Shown here: positions 43,812 to 52,255 of the stretch, in pieces
Layout: the number at the start of each line of letters is the position of its first letter
Position numbering within the stretch: position 1 is the first letter of the stretch
From: Desulfocicer sp963675955
Lineage (GTDB): Bacteria > Desulfobacterota > Desulfobacteria > Desulfobacterales > Desulfobacteraceae
Length of the DNA: 64,000 bases
NCBI GenBank assembly: GCA_963675955.2
Contig: CAXXVR010000009.1
Span: 372,001 to 436,000, forward strand
Direction of reading: 5' to 3'
Position numbers and translations under genes: made by a program
The notes under the pieces: generated by a model
Seen by the model: only the letters and a program-made list of their open reading frames with translations
Told to the model about the DNA's origin: nothing
The model's database searches: none

Positions 43812-44825
43812 ATGAAAAAAATATGGTTTGATATTACCAATACCCCCCATGTGCACTTTCAATTGGCTTTGTACAGAGGCCTTAATAATGGTGCATATGC
43901 ATTTGAATTTACAGCTCGGGAATTTTCCGAAACCACTCGGTTGCTAAAGGAGCACTTGGGCTCGTCATTTAAAATTCTGGGTGGGCATCATGGAAAAAAT
44001 TATTTAGACAAAGTTACAGGCTTGGCAGCACGGGCGATGTCTGTTTATCAACAATCGCCGGAGTTTGATGTATCCATATCCAATGGCAGTGAAAGTGCCA
44101 TCTGGACATCATGGTTAAAAAGAAAGCGTGCCATTGCCTTTGGTGATAATGACCAAGCACGCCAATGGACCTACAGTCGGTTTGTTGATTATTGCTTTTT
44201 CCCTTCAGCCATTAACAAGAATATATTGATTAAACAGGGAATAAAAAACAATAAACTGTATCAGTACGATGGCTACAAAGAGGATATTTACATTGCGGAT
44301 TATCAGCTGAATCCGCAATTTATATCGGAGTTGCCCTTTGATAATTATGTCCTGGTGCGTCCTGAAAATATCCAGGCCAATTATATCCGCAACGGAAATG
44401 TGCGAACCATTGCCCCTGAATTGCTGAGGCTTTTGACTGGGAAGGGATACAATGTTTTATATTTGCCCCGGTATTCGTTCGACAGAGACTATGCCAAGGG
44501 CTTGAAAAATGTTTATATACCCTCCGCTCCGGTCAATGGGCTTGATGCCTGTTATTTTGCAGATGCCGTATTAACCGGTGCTGGAACCTTTGCCCGGGAA
44601 GCGGCATGTCTGGGCGTACCGGCGGTGTCGTTTTATGCGGGTAGAGAATTGCTAAGGGTGGATCAGTCCATGATTGAAAAAGGCTGGACATTTTTTTCCC
44701 GAAATCCTGAAGAAATTGTCAATCATTTACCCCAGACTCGACGACGGGCCATCGGCATTGAACGTTGCATGTCGGTCAAATCTGAGGTGCTGAAAAAACT
44801 TGAAGATGTGATCAATGCGGCTTAA
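43812..44825 (+). CDS. DUF354 family protein (GT-B-like)
   Basis: 337 residues. KKIWFDITNTPHVHFQLALYRGL and FEFTAREFSETTRLLKEHLG are typical of DUF354, a family with the fold of UDP-GlcNAc epimerases and GT-B transferases. GAGTFAREAACLGVPAVSFY corresponds to the nucleotide-binding end. The catalytic role of the family is not established. Located immediately before a WecB-like epimerase. Confidence 0.8.
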   Translation: MKKIWFDITNTPHVHFQLALYRGLNNGAYAFEFTAREFSETTRLLKEHLGSSFKILGGHHGKNYLDKVTGLAARAMSVYQQSPEFDVSISNGSESAIWTSWLKRKRAIAFGDNDQARQWTYSRFVDYCFFPSAINKNILIKQGIKNNKLYQYDGYKEDIYIADYQLNPQFISELPFDNYVLVRPENIQANYIRNGNVRTIAPELLRLLTGKGYNVLYLPRYSFDRDYAKGLKNVYIPSAPVNGLDACYFADAVLTGAGTFAREAACLGVPAVSFYAGRELLRVDQSMIEKGWTFFSRNPEEIVNHLPQTRRRAIGIERCMSVKSEVLKKLEDVINAA

Positions 44826-44843
44826 GAGGTAATTAGACTGTCA

Positions 44844-45998
44844 ATGAAAATTATATCTGTGGTGGGGGCCCGGCCCAATTTTATGAAAATCGCACCGTTT
44901 ATCCGTTCCATTGAGAGGGCAAACCGGGATTCGGAGGCCGGAATCCAACATCTTTTGGTCCACACCGGCCAGCATTATGACGATAAGATGTCCAGAGCTT
45001 TTTTTGACGCCTTGGACATACCCGAGGCGGATATTAACCTGGGGGTTGGGTCTGGAACCCATGCCCAGCAGGTGGGCCAGACCATGATGGCATTTGAAAC
45101 AGTGGTGCAGGCGGAAAAACCGGACTGGGTAGTGGTGGTGGGAGATGTTAACGCTACCCTGGCATGTTCTGTGACAGCCAAAAAAGAGTGGGTACGCTGC
45201 TGCCACATTGAGGCAGGGCTGCGGAGCGGGGATATGACCATGCCTGAAGAGGTGAACCGTTTGGTCACGGATCGTCTGTCCGACCTGCTGCTGACCCCGG
45301 ATCTCTTGTCCTCTGAGAATCTTCGTAGCGAAGGAGTGGCTGAACAAAGAATCAAATTTGTTGGCAATATCATGATCGATACCCTGGAATCCCAGCGGGC
45401 AAAAGCAGAAAAGCTGTTGATCAATGAAATTCTCAAGGAAAATGCATTGTCCGGGCAGCCAGATATTCAGGTAAATTCCAAAAGTCACTATGGGGTCATA
45501 ACTCTGCACCGACCTTCAAATGTAGACAGTTCTGATGTTTTTAACGGTATTTTTGAATTTTTACTAACAGAAGTGGCCGGGGATATGCCCCTGTTTTGGC
45601 CCGTGCATCCCCGGGCCAGGCAGAAAATGCAGGCATTTGGGCTGTGGGAAAAGGCATTGGCATGCCCGGGGGTGGTGATGCTGGAACCTTTGGGATATCA
45701 TGAACTGTTGAGGTTGAACATGGATGCCCGGATAATGCTCACGGACAGCGGCGGTTTGCAGGAGGAATGCACAGTTTTGGGTACACCCTGCCTGACTTTA
45801 CGCTGGAACACGGAACGGCCCGTGACACTCCGCGAACATGGGGGGGCCAGTGTGCTGGTGGGAAATAATGTGGGCCGCATCCGGGAGGAATATAAGAACA
45901 CATTGTCCTCTGAAAGAAGTCCGGTGCGGCCTGAGTTGTGGGATGGCAAAACTGCAGAGAGATGTCTGCAGGCTATTTTGGAATATCAAGGCAGTTAA
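44844..45998 (+). CDS. wecB: UDP-N-acetylglucosamine 2-epimerase (non-hydrolysing)
   Basis: 384 residues. SVVGARPNFMKIAPF, HTGQHYDDKMS, VVGDVNATLACSVTAKK, HIEAGLRSGDMTMPEEVNRLVTD, TLHRPSNVDS and MLTDSGGLQEECTVLGTPCLTLRWNTERP are the full WecB set. It interconverts UDP-GlcNAc and UDP-ManNAc. It may also act on the diacetamido uronate made by the wlb genes at 52-55 kb (the WbpI-type step), since no other candidate for that step is in the window. Confidence 0.92.
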   Translation: MKIISVVGARPNFMKIAPFIRSIERANRDSEAGIQHLLVHTGQHYDDKMSRAFFDALDIPEADINLGVGSGTHAQQVGQTMMAFETVVQAEKPDWVVVVGDVNATLACSVTAKKEWVRCCHIEAGLRSGDMTMPEEVNRLVTDRLSDLLLTPDLLSSENLRSEGVAEQRIKFVGNIMIDTLESQRAKAEKLLINEILKENALSGQPDIQVNSKSHYGVITLHRPSNVDSSDVFNGIFEFLLTEVAGDMPLFWPVHPRARQKMQAFGLWEKALACPGVVMLEPLGYHELLRLNMDARIMLTDSGGLQEECTVLGTPCLTLRWNTERPVTLREHGGASVLVGNNVGRIREEYKNTLSSERSPVRPELWDGKTAERCLQAILEYQGS

Positions 45999-46757
45999 AT
46001 GGATTTTACTCTAAATATTTACAAAGATTTGCTTGAAGCCCTGCTTAGGCAGGGTTTTGTATTCCAGCCGTTTAGTGAATTCATGCAAACTCCTGAAAGT
46101 CGGAAAATTATTCTTCGCCATGATGTGGACCGGTTACCGGAGAATGCTTTGGAAACTGCCCGCTTGGAGCATGGCTTGGGTATTTCTGCATCCTATTACT
46201 TCAGGGCTGTACCTGAAAGTTGGGATGAGGCAATTATTCAAGAGATCTCCGGCCTGGGGCATGAGATCGGGTATCATTATGAAAATTTGTCTGCCTGCAA
46301 GGGCGATACCAATCAAGCCTGGGAAGACTTTCAGGCCAAGCTGGCAAAACTGCGTGCCCTTGCGCCGGTGACTACCATCTGTATGCACGGCAGCCCCATG
46401 TCCCGGATTAACAACCTGGATCTTTGGAAAATCCATGACTACAAGGCGCTTGGCATTATTGGTGAGCCCTATATGGATGTGGATTACCAAAAGGTTTTTT
46501 ATATCACTGATACAGGACGCAAATGGAATAATGAGACATCCAGCGTGCGTGATAAGGTACGTTCCGGATTTGATATACCTGTCAACAGTGCGTTTGATAT
46601 TATGGAGCTTGCCAAGCAAGGCCGATTGCCGGACTGGGTTATGATCAATGTACATCCCCATCGGTGGTTTGATTTTGGGTTAGGTTGGGTAAAGGAACTT
46701 ATAGGTCAAAATATTAAAAATATTGCCAAAACAATTTTGGTTCAAATGCGAAAATAA
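45999..46757 (+). CDS. Polysaccharide deacetylase-like protein
   Basis: 252 residues with a shortened NodB-like region: ILRHDVDRLPENALETARLE contains the catalytic/metal aspartates and GHEIGYHYENLS the His motif. CMHGSPMSRINN follows. It lacks a signal peptide, so it would act in the cytoplasm. Starts one base after wecB ends. Substrate unknown. The second NodB-type gene is next to it. Confidence 0.72.
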   Translation: MDFTLNIYKDLLEALLRQGFVFQPFSEFMQTPESRKIILRHDVDRLPENALETARLEHGLGISASYYFRAVPESWDEAIIQEISGLGHEIGYHYENLSACKGDTNQAWEDFQAKLAKLRALAPVTTICMHGSPMSRINNLDLWKIHDYKALGIIGEPYMDVDYQKVFYITDTGRKWNNETSSVRDKVRSGFDIPVNSAFDIMELAKQGRLPDWVMINVHPHRWFDFGLGWVKELIGQNIKNIAKTILVQMRK

Positions 46758-46758
46758 A

Positions 46759-47679
46759 ATGAAATATTGTTTGTTCAGTAATGATGTAGAGACTACTTCC
46801 ATTTGGTTCAACACACTTCGGGATGAGACCGGGCTCAGGGTATTAAAAGAAGGGATGCCGTTACTTTTGGATATTTACCGCAAATATTCAGTTAAAACCA
46901 CTTTTTTCTTTACAGGATATATTGCTACTCTTTACCCCCAAGTGGTCAGGATGGTTTTAGCCGACGGTCATGAGGTCGGTTCACACGGCAAGTCCCATTT
47001 GCCTGAAAACGGTTTTGACGTGATGCCTTTCAAAAAACAAAAGGCGCACCTGGAGTACTCAAAAAAAATGCTTGAGGATATTTCAGGTAAGGAGGTAATA
47101 TCTTTTCGGTCACCGGCCCTACGAATGGGTAAAGAGACGGCCAGAGCCCTCATTGAAACCGGATATAGGATTGACAGCTCCATAGCTTCCCAGCGGTTTG
47201 ATTTTTTTCTTTCCTTTGGCGGATTGAAGAAGCTCAAATGGCTAACAGCACCTCGGCTACCGTATCGCGTAGATATGAACAATATCCTTAAAAAAGGTAA
47301 TAGCGATCTGGTAGAAGTACCCCTATCAGCATTTTTTTTCCCTTATGTGGGAACGACCATGCGTATTTTTCCTGGGTTGACAACCCTGCAACGGATTGTT
47401 TTTAATTTAGAGACCGGTTTTAGTAAAAAACCCATAGTCTTTGATATTCATCCTAATGAGTTCATTGATGAAAGTGATGAAAAGAGAGTTGTTTGTAAAA
47501 GATCTTCAAATTATATTAATTATCTTTTAAAGGACGTTTTACGTTCAAGATTGAAGGTTAAAAATTTGGGATCGGATGCGATTTCGCTTTATGAAAAAGA
47601 GATCCGTTTTTATCTTAAACGGGGATATCGTTTTACAACCATTAAAAACTACTGTCAGGAAACAGGATTATTGCCATGA
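46759..47679 (+). CDS. NodB-type polysaccharide deacetylase
   Basis: 306 residues. SNDVET near the N-terminus (metal Asp), TTFFFTGYIA, GHEVGSHGKSH (the HxxxxH zinc motif) and FRSPALRMGKE (substrate pocket) are the NodB homology motifs. Removes acetyl groups from an N-acetylated sugar. The ATG at 46759 is right after the preceding stop. The frame is open 12 codons further upstream inside the previous gene, but that is not likely to be used. The stop overlaps the next start. Confidence 0.87.
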   Translation: MKYCLFSNDVETTSIWFNTLRDETGLRVLKEGMPLLLDIYRKYSVKTTFFFTGYIATLYPQVVRMVLADGHEVGSHGKSHLPENGFDVMPFKKQKAHLEYSKKMLEDISGKEVISFRSPALRMGKETARALIETGYRIDSSIASQRFDFFLSFGGLKKLKWLTAPRLPYRVDMNNILKKGNSDLVEVPLSAFFFPYVGTTMRIFPGLTTLQRIVFNLETGFSKKPIVFDIHPNEFIDESDEKRVVCKRSSNYINYLLKDVLRSRLKVKNLGSDAISLYEKEIRFYLKRGYRFTTIKNYCQETGLLP

Positions 47680-48482
47680 AAATTTTTATCATTACAATGG
47701 AAGACCCTGTTTACACTTTGGACTTTATGAAGGAGATTATCCGAAATAGGTCCAATGATATTATCGGGCTCACCATTGCAAAGGGGGGGCGCTTTAAAAT
47801 TGGCAGCAACAGGTCTAAAGCAGTTTATATGCTCAGTCTGTTTTTAATAATGGGTATCTCCAGTTTTGTTGGTTATACTTTAAAAACAGTTCGCTACAAG
47901 TTATGGAAAAAATTACCTATGGGTTCTGATCCTTCACTGGAGTCTTTTGCGCATGGACATGGTATTCCGGTTGATTACACAGACAACCCCAATAGCAGGT
48001 TTTTTTTGGATAAATTAAAAGAGCTGGCTCCTGATGTGATTATCAACCAGAGCCAATTTATAATAAAGAAAGAGCTTCTTTCTATAGCCCCGTTGGGTAT
48101 GTTAAACAGGCATAACGCATTATTACCAAAAAACAGGGGGCGCTTGACGCCGTTTTGGGTACTATACAAAGGAGAGAAAGAAACCGGTGTGAGCATCCAT
48201 TTCGTTGATGAGGGTGTTGACTCAGGGCCTGTTGTGATACAAAAAAAAATTGCGGTTGAGAAAGGCGAAACCTTTGCCAGCTTGGCACACAAAAATTATC
48301 TTTATGCACCTCAGGCCATGCTCGAAGCCTTGACCAAGCTTGAGAAGGGCGACACAAATTATCAATCGAATCCCAATTCCGAAGCTACTTACAATACAGT
48401 ACCTACCTTGGCCCAAGCTTGGGATTACAGGAGCAAGCGGATCAAGACGTACTTGATGAGGCATAATTGGCGTTTCTTATGA
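47676..48482 (+). CDS. Formyltransferase-like protein
   Basis: 268 residues of the formyl_trans_N fold. LNRHNALLPKNRGRLTPFWV carries the catalytic Asn/His pair and SIHFVDEGVDSGPVVIQK the catalytic Asp, as in methionyl-tRNA formyltransferase and in sugar N-formyltransferases. Preceded by a deacetylase, it could formylate the amino group that the deacetylase frees. The N-terminal 90 residues have a single hydrophobic segment. No C-terminal tRNA-binding domain is evident. Confidence 0.82.
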   Translation: MKIFIITMEDPVYTLDFMKEIIRNRSNDIIGLTIAKGGRFKIGSNRSKAVYMLSLFLIMGISSFVGYTLKTVRYKLWKKLPMGSDPSLESFAHGHGIPVDYTDNPNSRFFLDKLKELAPDVIINQSQFIIKKELLSIAPLGMLNRHNALLPKNRGRLTPFWVLYKGEKETGVSIHFVDEGVDSGPVVIQKKIAVEKGETFASLAHKNYLYAPQAMLEALTKLEKGDTNYQSNPNSEATYNTVPTLAQAWDYRSKRIKTYLMRHNWRFL

Positions 48483-48850
48483 TGTTTAAAAAGTTGTTTG
48501 TCCTATATCTGAGTACCATTGTTTTGATAGTTTCCATACCGTTGGGCAATTTTAACATGGTGTTGAATCACACAACAGTGATCTGTTTTCGGTTGGATTA
48601 TCTTCTGCATGCTTTGATGTTTATCCCACTGGTTGTGCTGTGGCGACTGAGTTTCCCCAAACACCATTTATGGATAGTTCTGGCAGGGGGGCTCGTTTTG
48701 GCATCTGCCATGGAAGGTATTCAATACCTGCTGCCCTACCGAGCCTGGAATATTAATGACTTGTTGGGCAATGGTGTAGGAGTGCTGCTTGGGGGGGTAC
48801 CCATGGGTAGTATGAAGTATGGTATTCAAAAATCAGGCGAAAAAATTTAG
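48479..48850 (+). CDS. VanZ-like membrane protein
   Basis: 123 residues with four hydrophobic helices. LNHTTVICFRLDYLLHALMFIPL and AGGLVLASAMEGIQYLLPYRAWNINDLLGNGVGVLLG match the VanZ family. Often found at the end of exopolysaccharide operons, role unknown. Starts by ATGA overlap with the formyltransferase gene. Confidence 0.78.
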   Translation: MMFKKLFVLYLSTIVLIVSIPLGNFNMVLNHTTVICFRLDYLLHALMFIPLVVLWRLSFPKHHLWIVLAGGLVLASAMEGIQYLLPYRAWNINDLLGNGVGVLLGGVPMGSMKYGIQKSGEKI

Positions 48851-48864
48851 TTTGGAAATTTTGC

Positions 48865-50907
48865 ATGGATCATGACAAGTATAATTTCACGGACAAGTAC
48901 TGCGATGGGAACAGTGAATTTCGAGAAAATAGGGTGTTACTGACAACGTTTCGGCTGGCGGTGATTGATTTCTTACTGCTAACCCTTTCCTTTTATATTG
49001 TAAGCCATATAAAACGAGGCAGCATTGATTTACCCCAAGGGTATCTCATGCTGCTTTTTTTGTTTTATTTTTGCTGGCTGGTATCCGGTTGGGTAGCCAA
49101 GAAGTTTTTGCCATCTTCCTATACAGGTTATCGAGAGGCTGTATGGGTGATGTTCAAGTCGATACTCTATCTGACATTTACCGTTGTTTTTGTGGTGGTA
49201 ATGTTCGGACTGAGCAGATATTCCCGGGTCCAGGTGTTTGCAACCTGTGGATTGTTTTGGGGGCTTGAAATGCTCCTCTGGGCGGTTGCATTCCGGTTTA
49301 TCTCTCTGCGCTGTACCAATGGTGAAAAAGAAGACCTTGCCTTGGACGAAGCCTCAAAAGACGTCCGAAAATCCGGGTTTTCATATCGTTTTGTAATTCT
49401 GGATCTGGGTCTGCTCCTGGGTAGTTTTTTTATGGTAAATATCATGAAACGCGATCAATGGGGTCTGCTCCCCGGCTATGAGAAACTGCTGCTTCTGCTG
49501 GTGTTTCTGTGGTTTGGTGTCTCCCTGTCCACCCGGAAATTTTATGTGCTCAAGCAGAAAAATCTCTATTTTGCAGTGTGGCAATGGCTCAAGGCCGGGA
49601 TGTTGATGTTGGCCGTCACCGGAGTGATGGTATTTGGTCTTCGTATATTTCATTATTCCAGAACCCAGGGGTTTGGCACCATTCTTCTCCTGATGGCCCT
49701 GGAGCTGTTGGCCCTGGTCGTCTATTTTTCCGCACGAAAGGAGAAAAAAGAGACCCGGGACATTGAATCCGTGGATCAGGTAAAACAGATACTGGGTCAG
49801 ACCGACTATGATCTTCATGTGGATATGGAGACCATCCGTCGGCAATTGATGCAGCCAGCCACCCATAAATTGCTTCGATATTTCCAATCCGATAATATGG
49901 AGTTCTTTGATTTTCTGGAATCCCATGTAAATATCAAAGAGATCCTCTATGTGGAAACCCTGGTGGATCAAACGTGTGATGCCTTTCCCCTGCGGGATGA
50001 TTTTATCCGGTTGCGGCTGTTCATCAATCTTCAGCGGATCAATAATTATCGGCGGCTCAATGCCCGTTTTCTACAGATTCACCAGATGCTGCACCCCGGC
50101 GGATATTTTGCCGGGTATGCCCATACCATCCAGACCCACCATGAGTGGGTCTACTCCCGGTACCCCCGCCAACTGGCCCATGTGATCTATGCCCTTGATT
50201 TTTGTGTTCACCGGGTCATTCCCAAATTACCCTGGGTACAGAAGGTCTATTTTGCATGGACCAAGGGAAAAGACCGCATCATTTCCAGGGCGGAAGTGCT
50301 GGGGCGGCTCTGTTTCTGCGGGTTTGAAATTGTGGCCACCAAAGAGATTAATAAGCGTCTCTATTTCATTGCCCGCAAGGTGAAAACCTCTTCCCTGGAC
50401 AAGAGCCCCACCTATGGCCCCCTGGTGGCCCTGAAGCGATCCGGGTATGGGGGAGGGGTGGTGCATACCTATAAGTTCCGCACCATGCATCCCTATTCCG
50501 AATATCTCCAGCAGTACATGTATGATCACAATGGCCTTCAAAAGGGCGGTAAGATTGAGAATGATTTCCGCATGACCACCTGGGGCAAGGTGATGCGAAA
50601 ATTGTGGTTGGATGAGTTGCCCATGCTCTACAACTGGCTGAAAGGTGATTTTGGCATTGTGGGGGTGCGGCCCTTGAGTTTTCATTTTTTAAGCCTGTAC
50701 GATGCCGATCTCCAGGAGCTGCGCAAGCGGGTGCGCCCGGGGCTGGTACCGCCCTTTTATGCCGACCTGCCCGAAACCTTTGAAGAGATCTGCGATTCTG
50801 AACGGCGCTATATCCGCGCCTATCTGGAACATCCCTTCCGCACCCAGATCTGGTACTTCTATAAATCCTTCATAAACATAGTAATAAAAGGCGCCCGCAG
50901 TAATTAG
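48865..50907 (+). CDS. Large sugar transferase with duplicated membrane module
   Basis: 680 residues in four parts. Residues about 30-146 and 175-290 are two copies of one membrane module (compare RLAVIDFLLLTLSFYIV with RFVILDLGLLLGSFFMV, and VVMFGLSRYSRVQVF with MVFGLRIFHYSRTQGF). Residues about 330-510 look like a class I methyltransferase-like fold fragment (QIHQMLHPGGYFAGYAH). Residues about 515-680 are a bacterial sugar transferase domain (YKFRTM, LDELPMLYNWLKGDFGIVG, VRPL) with the catalytic Asp-Glu pair. The hydrophobic re-entrant helix that normally precedes this domain in monotopic phosphoglycosyl transferases is missing. It probably starts the lipid-linked repeat unit, but the architecture is unusual. 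Confidence 0.8.
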   Translation: MDHDKYNFTDKYCDGNSEFRENRVLLTTFRLAVIDFLLLTLSFYIVSHIKRGSIDLPQGYLMLLFLFYFCWLVSGWVAKKFLPSSYTGYREAVWVMFKSILYLTFTVVFVVVMFGLSRYSRVQVFATCGLFWGLEMLLWAVAFRFISLRCTNGEKEDLALDEASKDVRKSGFSYRFVILDLGLLLGSFFMVNIMKRDQWGLLPGYEKLLLLLVFLWFGVSLSTRKFYVLKQKNLYFAVWQWLKAGMLMLAVTGVMVFGLRIFHYSRTQGFGTILLLMALELLALVVYFSARKEKKETRDIESVDQVKQILGQTDYDLHVDMETIRRQLMQPATHKLLRYFQSDNMEFFDFLESHVNIKEILYVETLVDQTCDAFPLRDDFIRLRLFINLQRINNYRRLNARFLQIHQMLHPGGYFAGYAHTIQTHHEWVYSRYPRQLAHVIYALDFCVHRVIPKLPWVQKVYFAWTKGKDRIISRAEVLGRLCFCGFEIVATKEINKRLYFIARKVKTSSLDKSPTYGPLVALKRSGYGGGVVHTYKFRTMHPYSEYLQQYMYDHNGLQKGGKIENDFRMTTWGKVMRKLWLDELPMLYNWLKGDFGIVGVRPLSFHFLSLYDADLQELRKRVRPGLVPPFYADLPETFEEICDSERRYIRAYLEHPFRTQIWYFYKSFINIVIKGARSN

Positions 50908-51020
50908 CGGGGTCTGACCCAGATAACTATTTGTTTTTATAAAAAATACAAGCAAAAATGTGGGCAAAAAAGGCCTTAGCGTGCACTTTTTGATGCCAAA
51001 AAGGGGCTTTTAAGCAATCT
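50908..51020 (+). repeat. Family B repeat, copy after the sugar transferase stop
   Basis: Begins GCGGGGTCTGACCC one base after the TAG stop and ends GGGGCTTTTAAGCAA. CTTTTTG and CAAAAAG form the hairpin stem. About 110 bp, almost the same length as the copies at 52.0, 53.3 and 55.5 kb. Confidence 0.92.
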
Positions 51021-51022
51021 AA

Positions 51023-51099
51023 TTTGGGGTCAGGCTTGGCTTATTGGTGTTATTGGGGGGTAAAGTATGGCTGTTTGTACGGCGGCTGCGCCGCCGTGA
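51023..51099 (+). repeat. Family A repeat plus GC-rich hairpin
   Basis: TTTGGGGTCAGGCTTGGCTT and TATTGGGGGGTAAAGTATGG form the full-length family A element. It continues into a perfect hairpin ACGGCGGC-TGC-GCCGCCGT at 51079-51097, also present in modified form at 53452-53475 and 19787-19801. The remaining 51100-51210 is GC-rich sequence without a gene. Confidence 0.88.
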
Positions 51100-51210
51100 A
51101 CCGCGGTGCGGACTGCGTCCAGCACCTTGTCCCGGCGCTCCGCGCCTGAACAGGAGACTGGGCAGACATCACACACCGATCGATCTATTGTTTAATTGTA
51201 TATGCAATCA
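51100..51210. other. Gene-free GC-rich gap before the TumE promoter
   Basis: CCGCGGTGCGGACTGCG and CGGCGCTCCGCGCC are short dyads in a GC-rich block that continues the 51023 repeat, then AT-rich sequence leads into the promoter. No open frame of interest. Confidence 0.4.
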
Positions 51211-51249
51211 TTGACTTGATCTCATCAAGGGGTTATCATCGGATGATAA
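51211..51249 (+). promoter_or_regulatory. Promoter and palindromic operator of the TumE/TumA pair
   Basis: TTGACT (51211-51216) and TATCAT (51234-51239) are 17 bases apart, a good sigma-70 promoter. A perfect palindrome TTATCATC-G-GATGATAA covers 51233-51249 and overlaps the -10 box, as expected for an operator bound by the pair's own repressor. A second small dyad TTGATctcATCAA lies in the spacer. Confidence 0.65.
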
Positions 51250-51272
51250 TATTATAGCTGTTTAGGGTAAAT

Positions 51273-51638
51273 GTGATTGAAGTACCAAAAAAAACGGGGC
51301 TTGAAACGCTTTTAGAGCTTGATGGCGAGGTATTTCCAATGGATAACGGATTTTGGGTGAAATTCATTGCCCATAAAACGCCTGTGAATAAACATATCCC
51401 CCATGGAATAAAATACTCCTTGACGCTGCATGACAGGTACAATCAAAGGGTAATTGGATATGACAATGCCCATGGGATAAAACCTCCACAAACAAAGAAA
51501 TTTTCTGGCAGGCGAGACGTTTGGGACCATAAACATCGAAAATCATCCGTATATTCTTATGAATTTGAGAGTGCGTATCAGCTTCTTGAAGATTTTTGGA
51601 ACGATGTCAATGCTATTTTAGAATCACGAGGTGTGTAA
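51273..51638 (+). CDS. TumE-family (DUF6516) toxin-like protein
   Basis: 121 residues. The central SLTLHDRYNQRVIGYDNAHG and KFSGRRDVWDHKHRK segment and the following aromatic-rich C-terminus fit the TumE (DUF6516) group of type II toxin-antitoxin proteins. It begins with GTG at 51273. It is followed immediately by a helix-turn-helix gene (TAATG overlap), the usual order for TumE-TumA. Toxicity is inferred, not shown. Confidence 0.7.
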   Translation: MIEVPKKTGLETLLELDGEVFPMDNGFWVKFIAHKTPVNKHIPHGIKYSLTLHDRYNQRVIGYDNAHGIKPPQTKKFSGRRDVWDHKHRKSSVYSYEFESAYQLLEDFWNDVNAILESRGV

Positions 51639-52009
51639 TGTCTGTTAAGGCCATGAAAGTCGGTATCATCTCCAGGGAAGATTATGTTAAAAGAACACTT
51701 GCCATCGCCAAAGGTGAGTATAAACCCAAACAAGATGAACCCAAAATATGGTTTGAGTCAATTCAGTCCATGGCGCAAGTTTTGAGTACTGAAAATCAAA
51801 AATTATTACAAACGATTGTACAGCATAAACCACGTTCTCTTACTCAGCTTGAAGGATTGACCTGTAGAAAAAAATCCAATTTGTCTCGAACGCTTAAAAC
51901 ATTGGAACGATATGGAATCGTGGAGTTGAAAAAGAAGAGTGGTAAGATAGCACCAAGGGTGAAAGTGACTGATTTTAATGTGGAATTTGGTCTAAATATC
52001 GGGGTCTGA
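51638..52009 (+). CDS. TumA-like antitoxin/transcriptional regulator
   Basis: 123 residues with a winged helix-turn-helix (HKPRSLTQLEGLTCRKKSNLSRTLKTLERYGIVELKKKSG, about residues 58-98). The ATG at 51638 overlaps the toxin stop. The last codons (IGV then TGA) are formed by the GGGGTCTGACCC end of a family B repeat, so the natural C-terminus has been replaced by a repeat. As the pair's antitoxin it probably represses through the palindrome at 51233-51249. Confidence 0.72.
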   Translation: MSVKAMKVGIISREDYVKRTLAIAKGEYKPKQDEPKIWFESIQSMAQVLSTENQKLLQTIVQHKPRSLTQLEGLTCRKKSNLSRTLKTLERYGIVELKKKSGKIAPRVKVTDFNVEFGLNIGV

Positions 52010-52108
52010 CCCTGGTAATGTATTGTTTTTATAGAAAATATCAGCATGATTCTGGGCAAATAAGGGCTTAGCATGTACTTTTTGATGCCCAAAAGGGGCT
52101 TTTAAGCA
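52001..52108 (+). repeat. Family B repeat overlapping the end of the antitoxin gene
   Basis: GGGGTCTGACCC at 52001-52012 supplies the stop codon of the antitoxin. It ends in GGGCTTTTAAGCAA at about 52095-52108. A degenerate family A sequence follows at 52113-52150. Confidence 0.9.
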
Positions 52109-52255
52109 AAGACGAGGGCCAGTCTTGGCTCATGGGTGATATTTGGGTGCTACATACAGGATGTCAGGTTTTGGGTTTTTGAAAGATGATGGGCAGAGAG
52201 AATCCTCTGTAAATTGGTATGTTAATTTGATTTGTAATATATAAGGAGATTTTTG

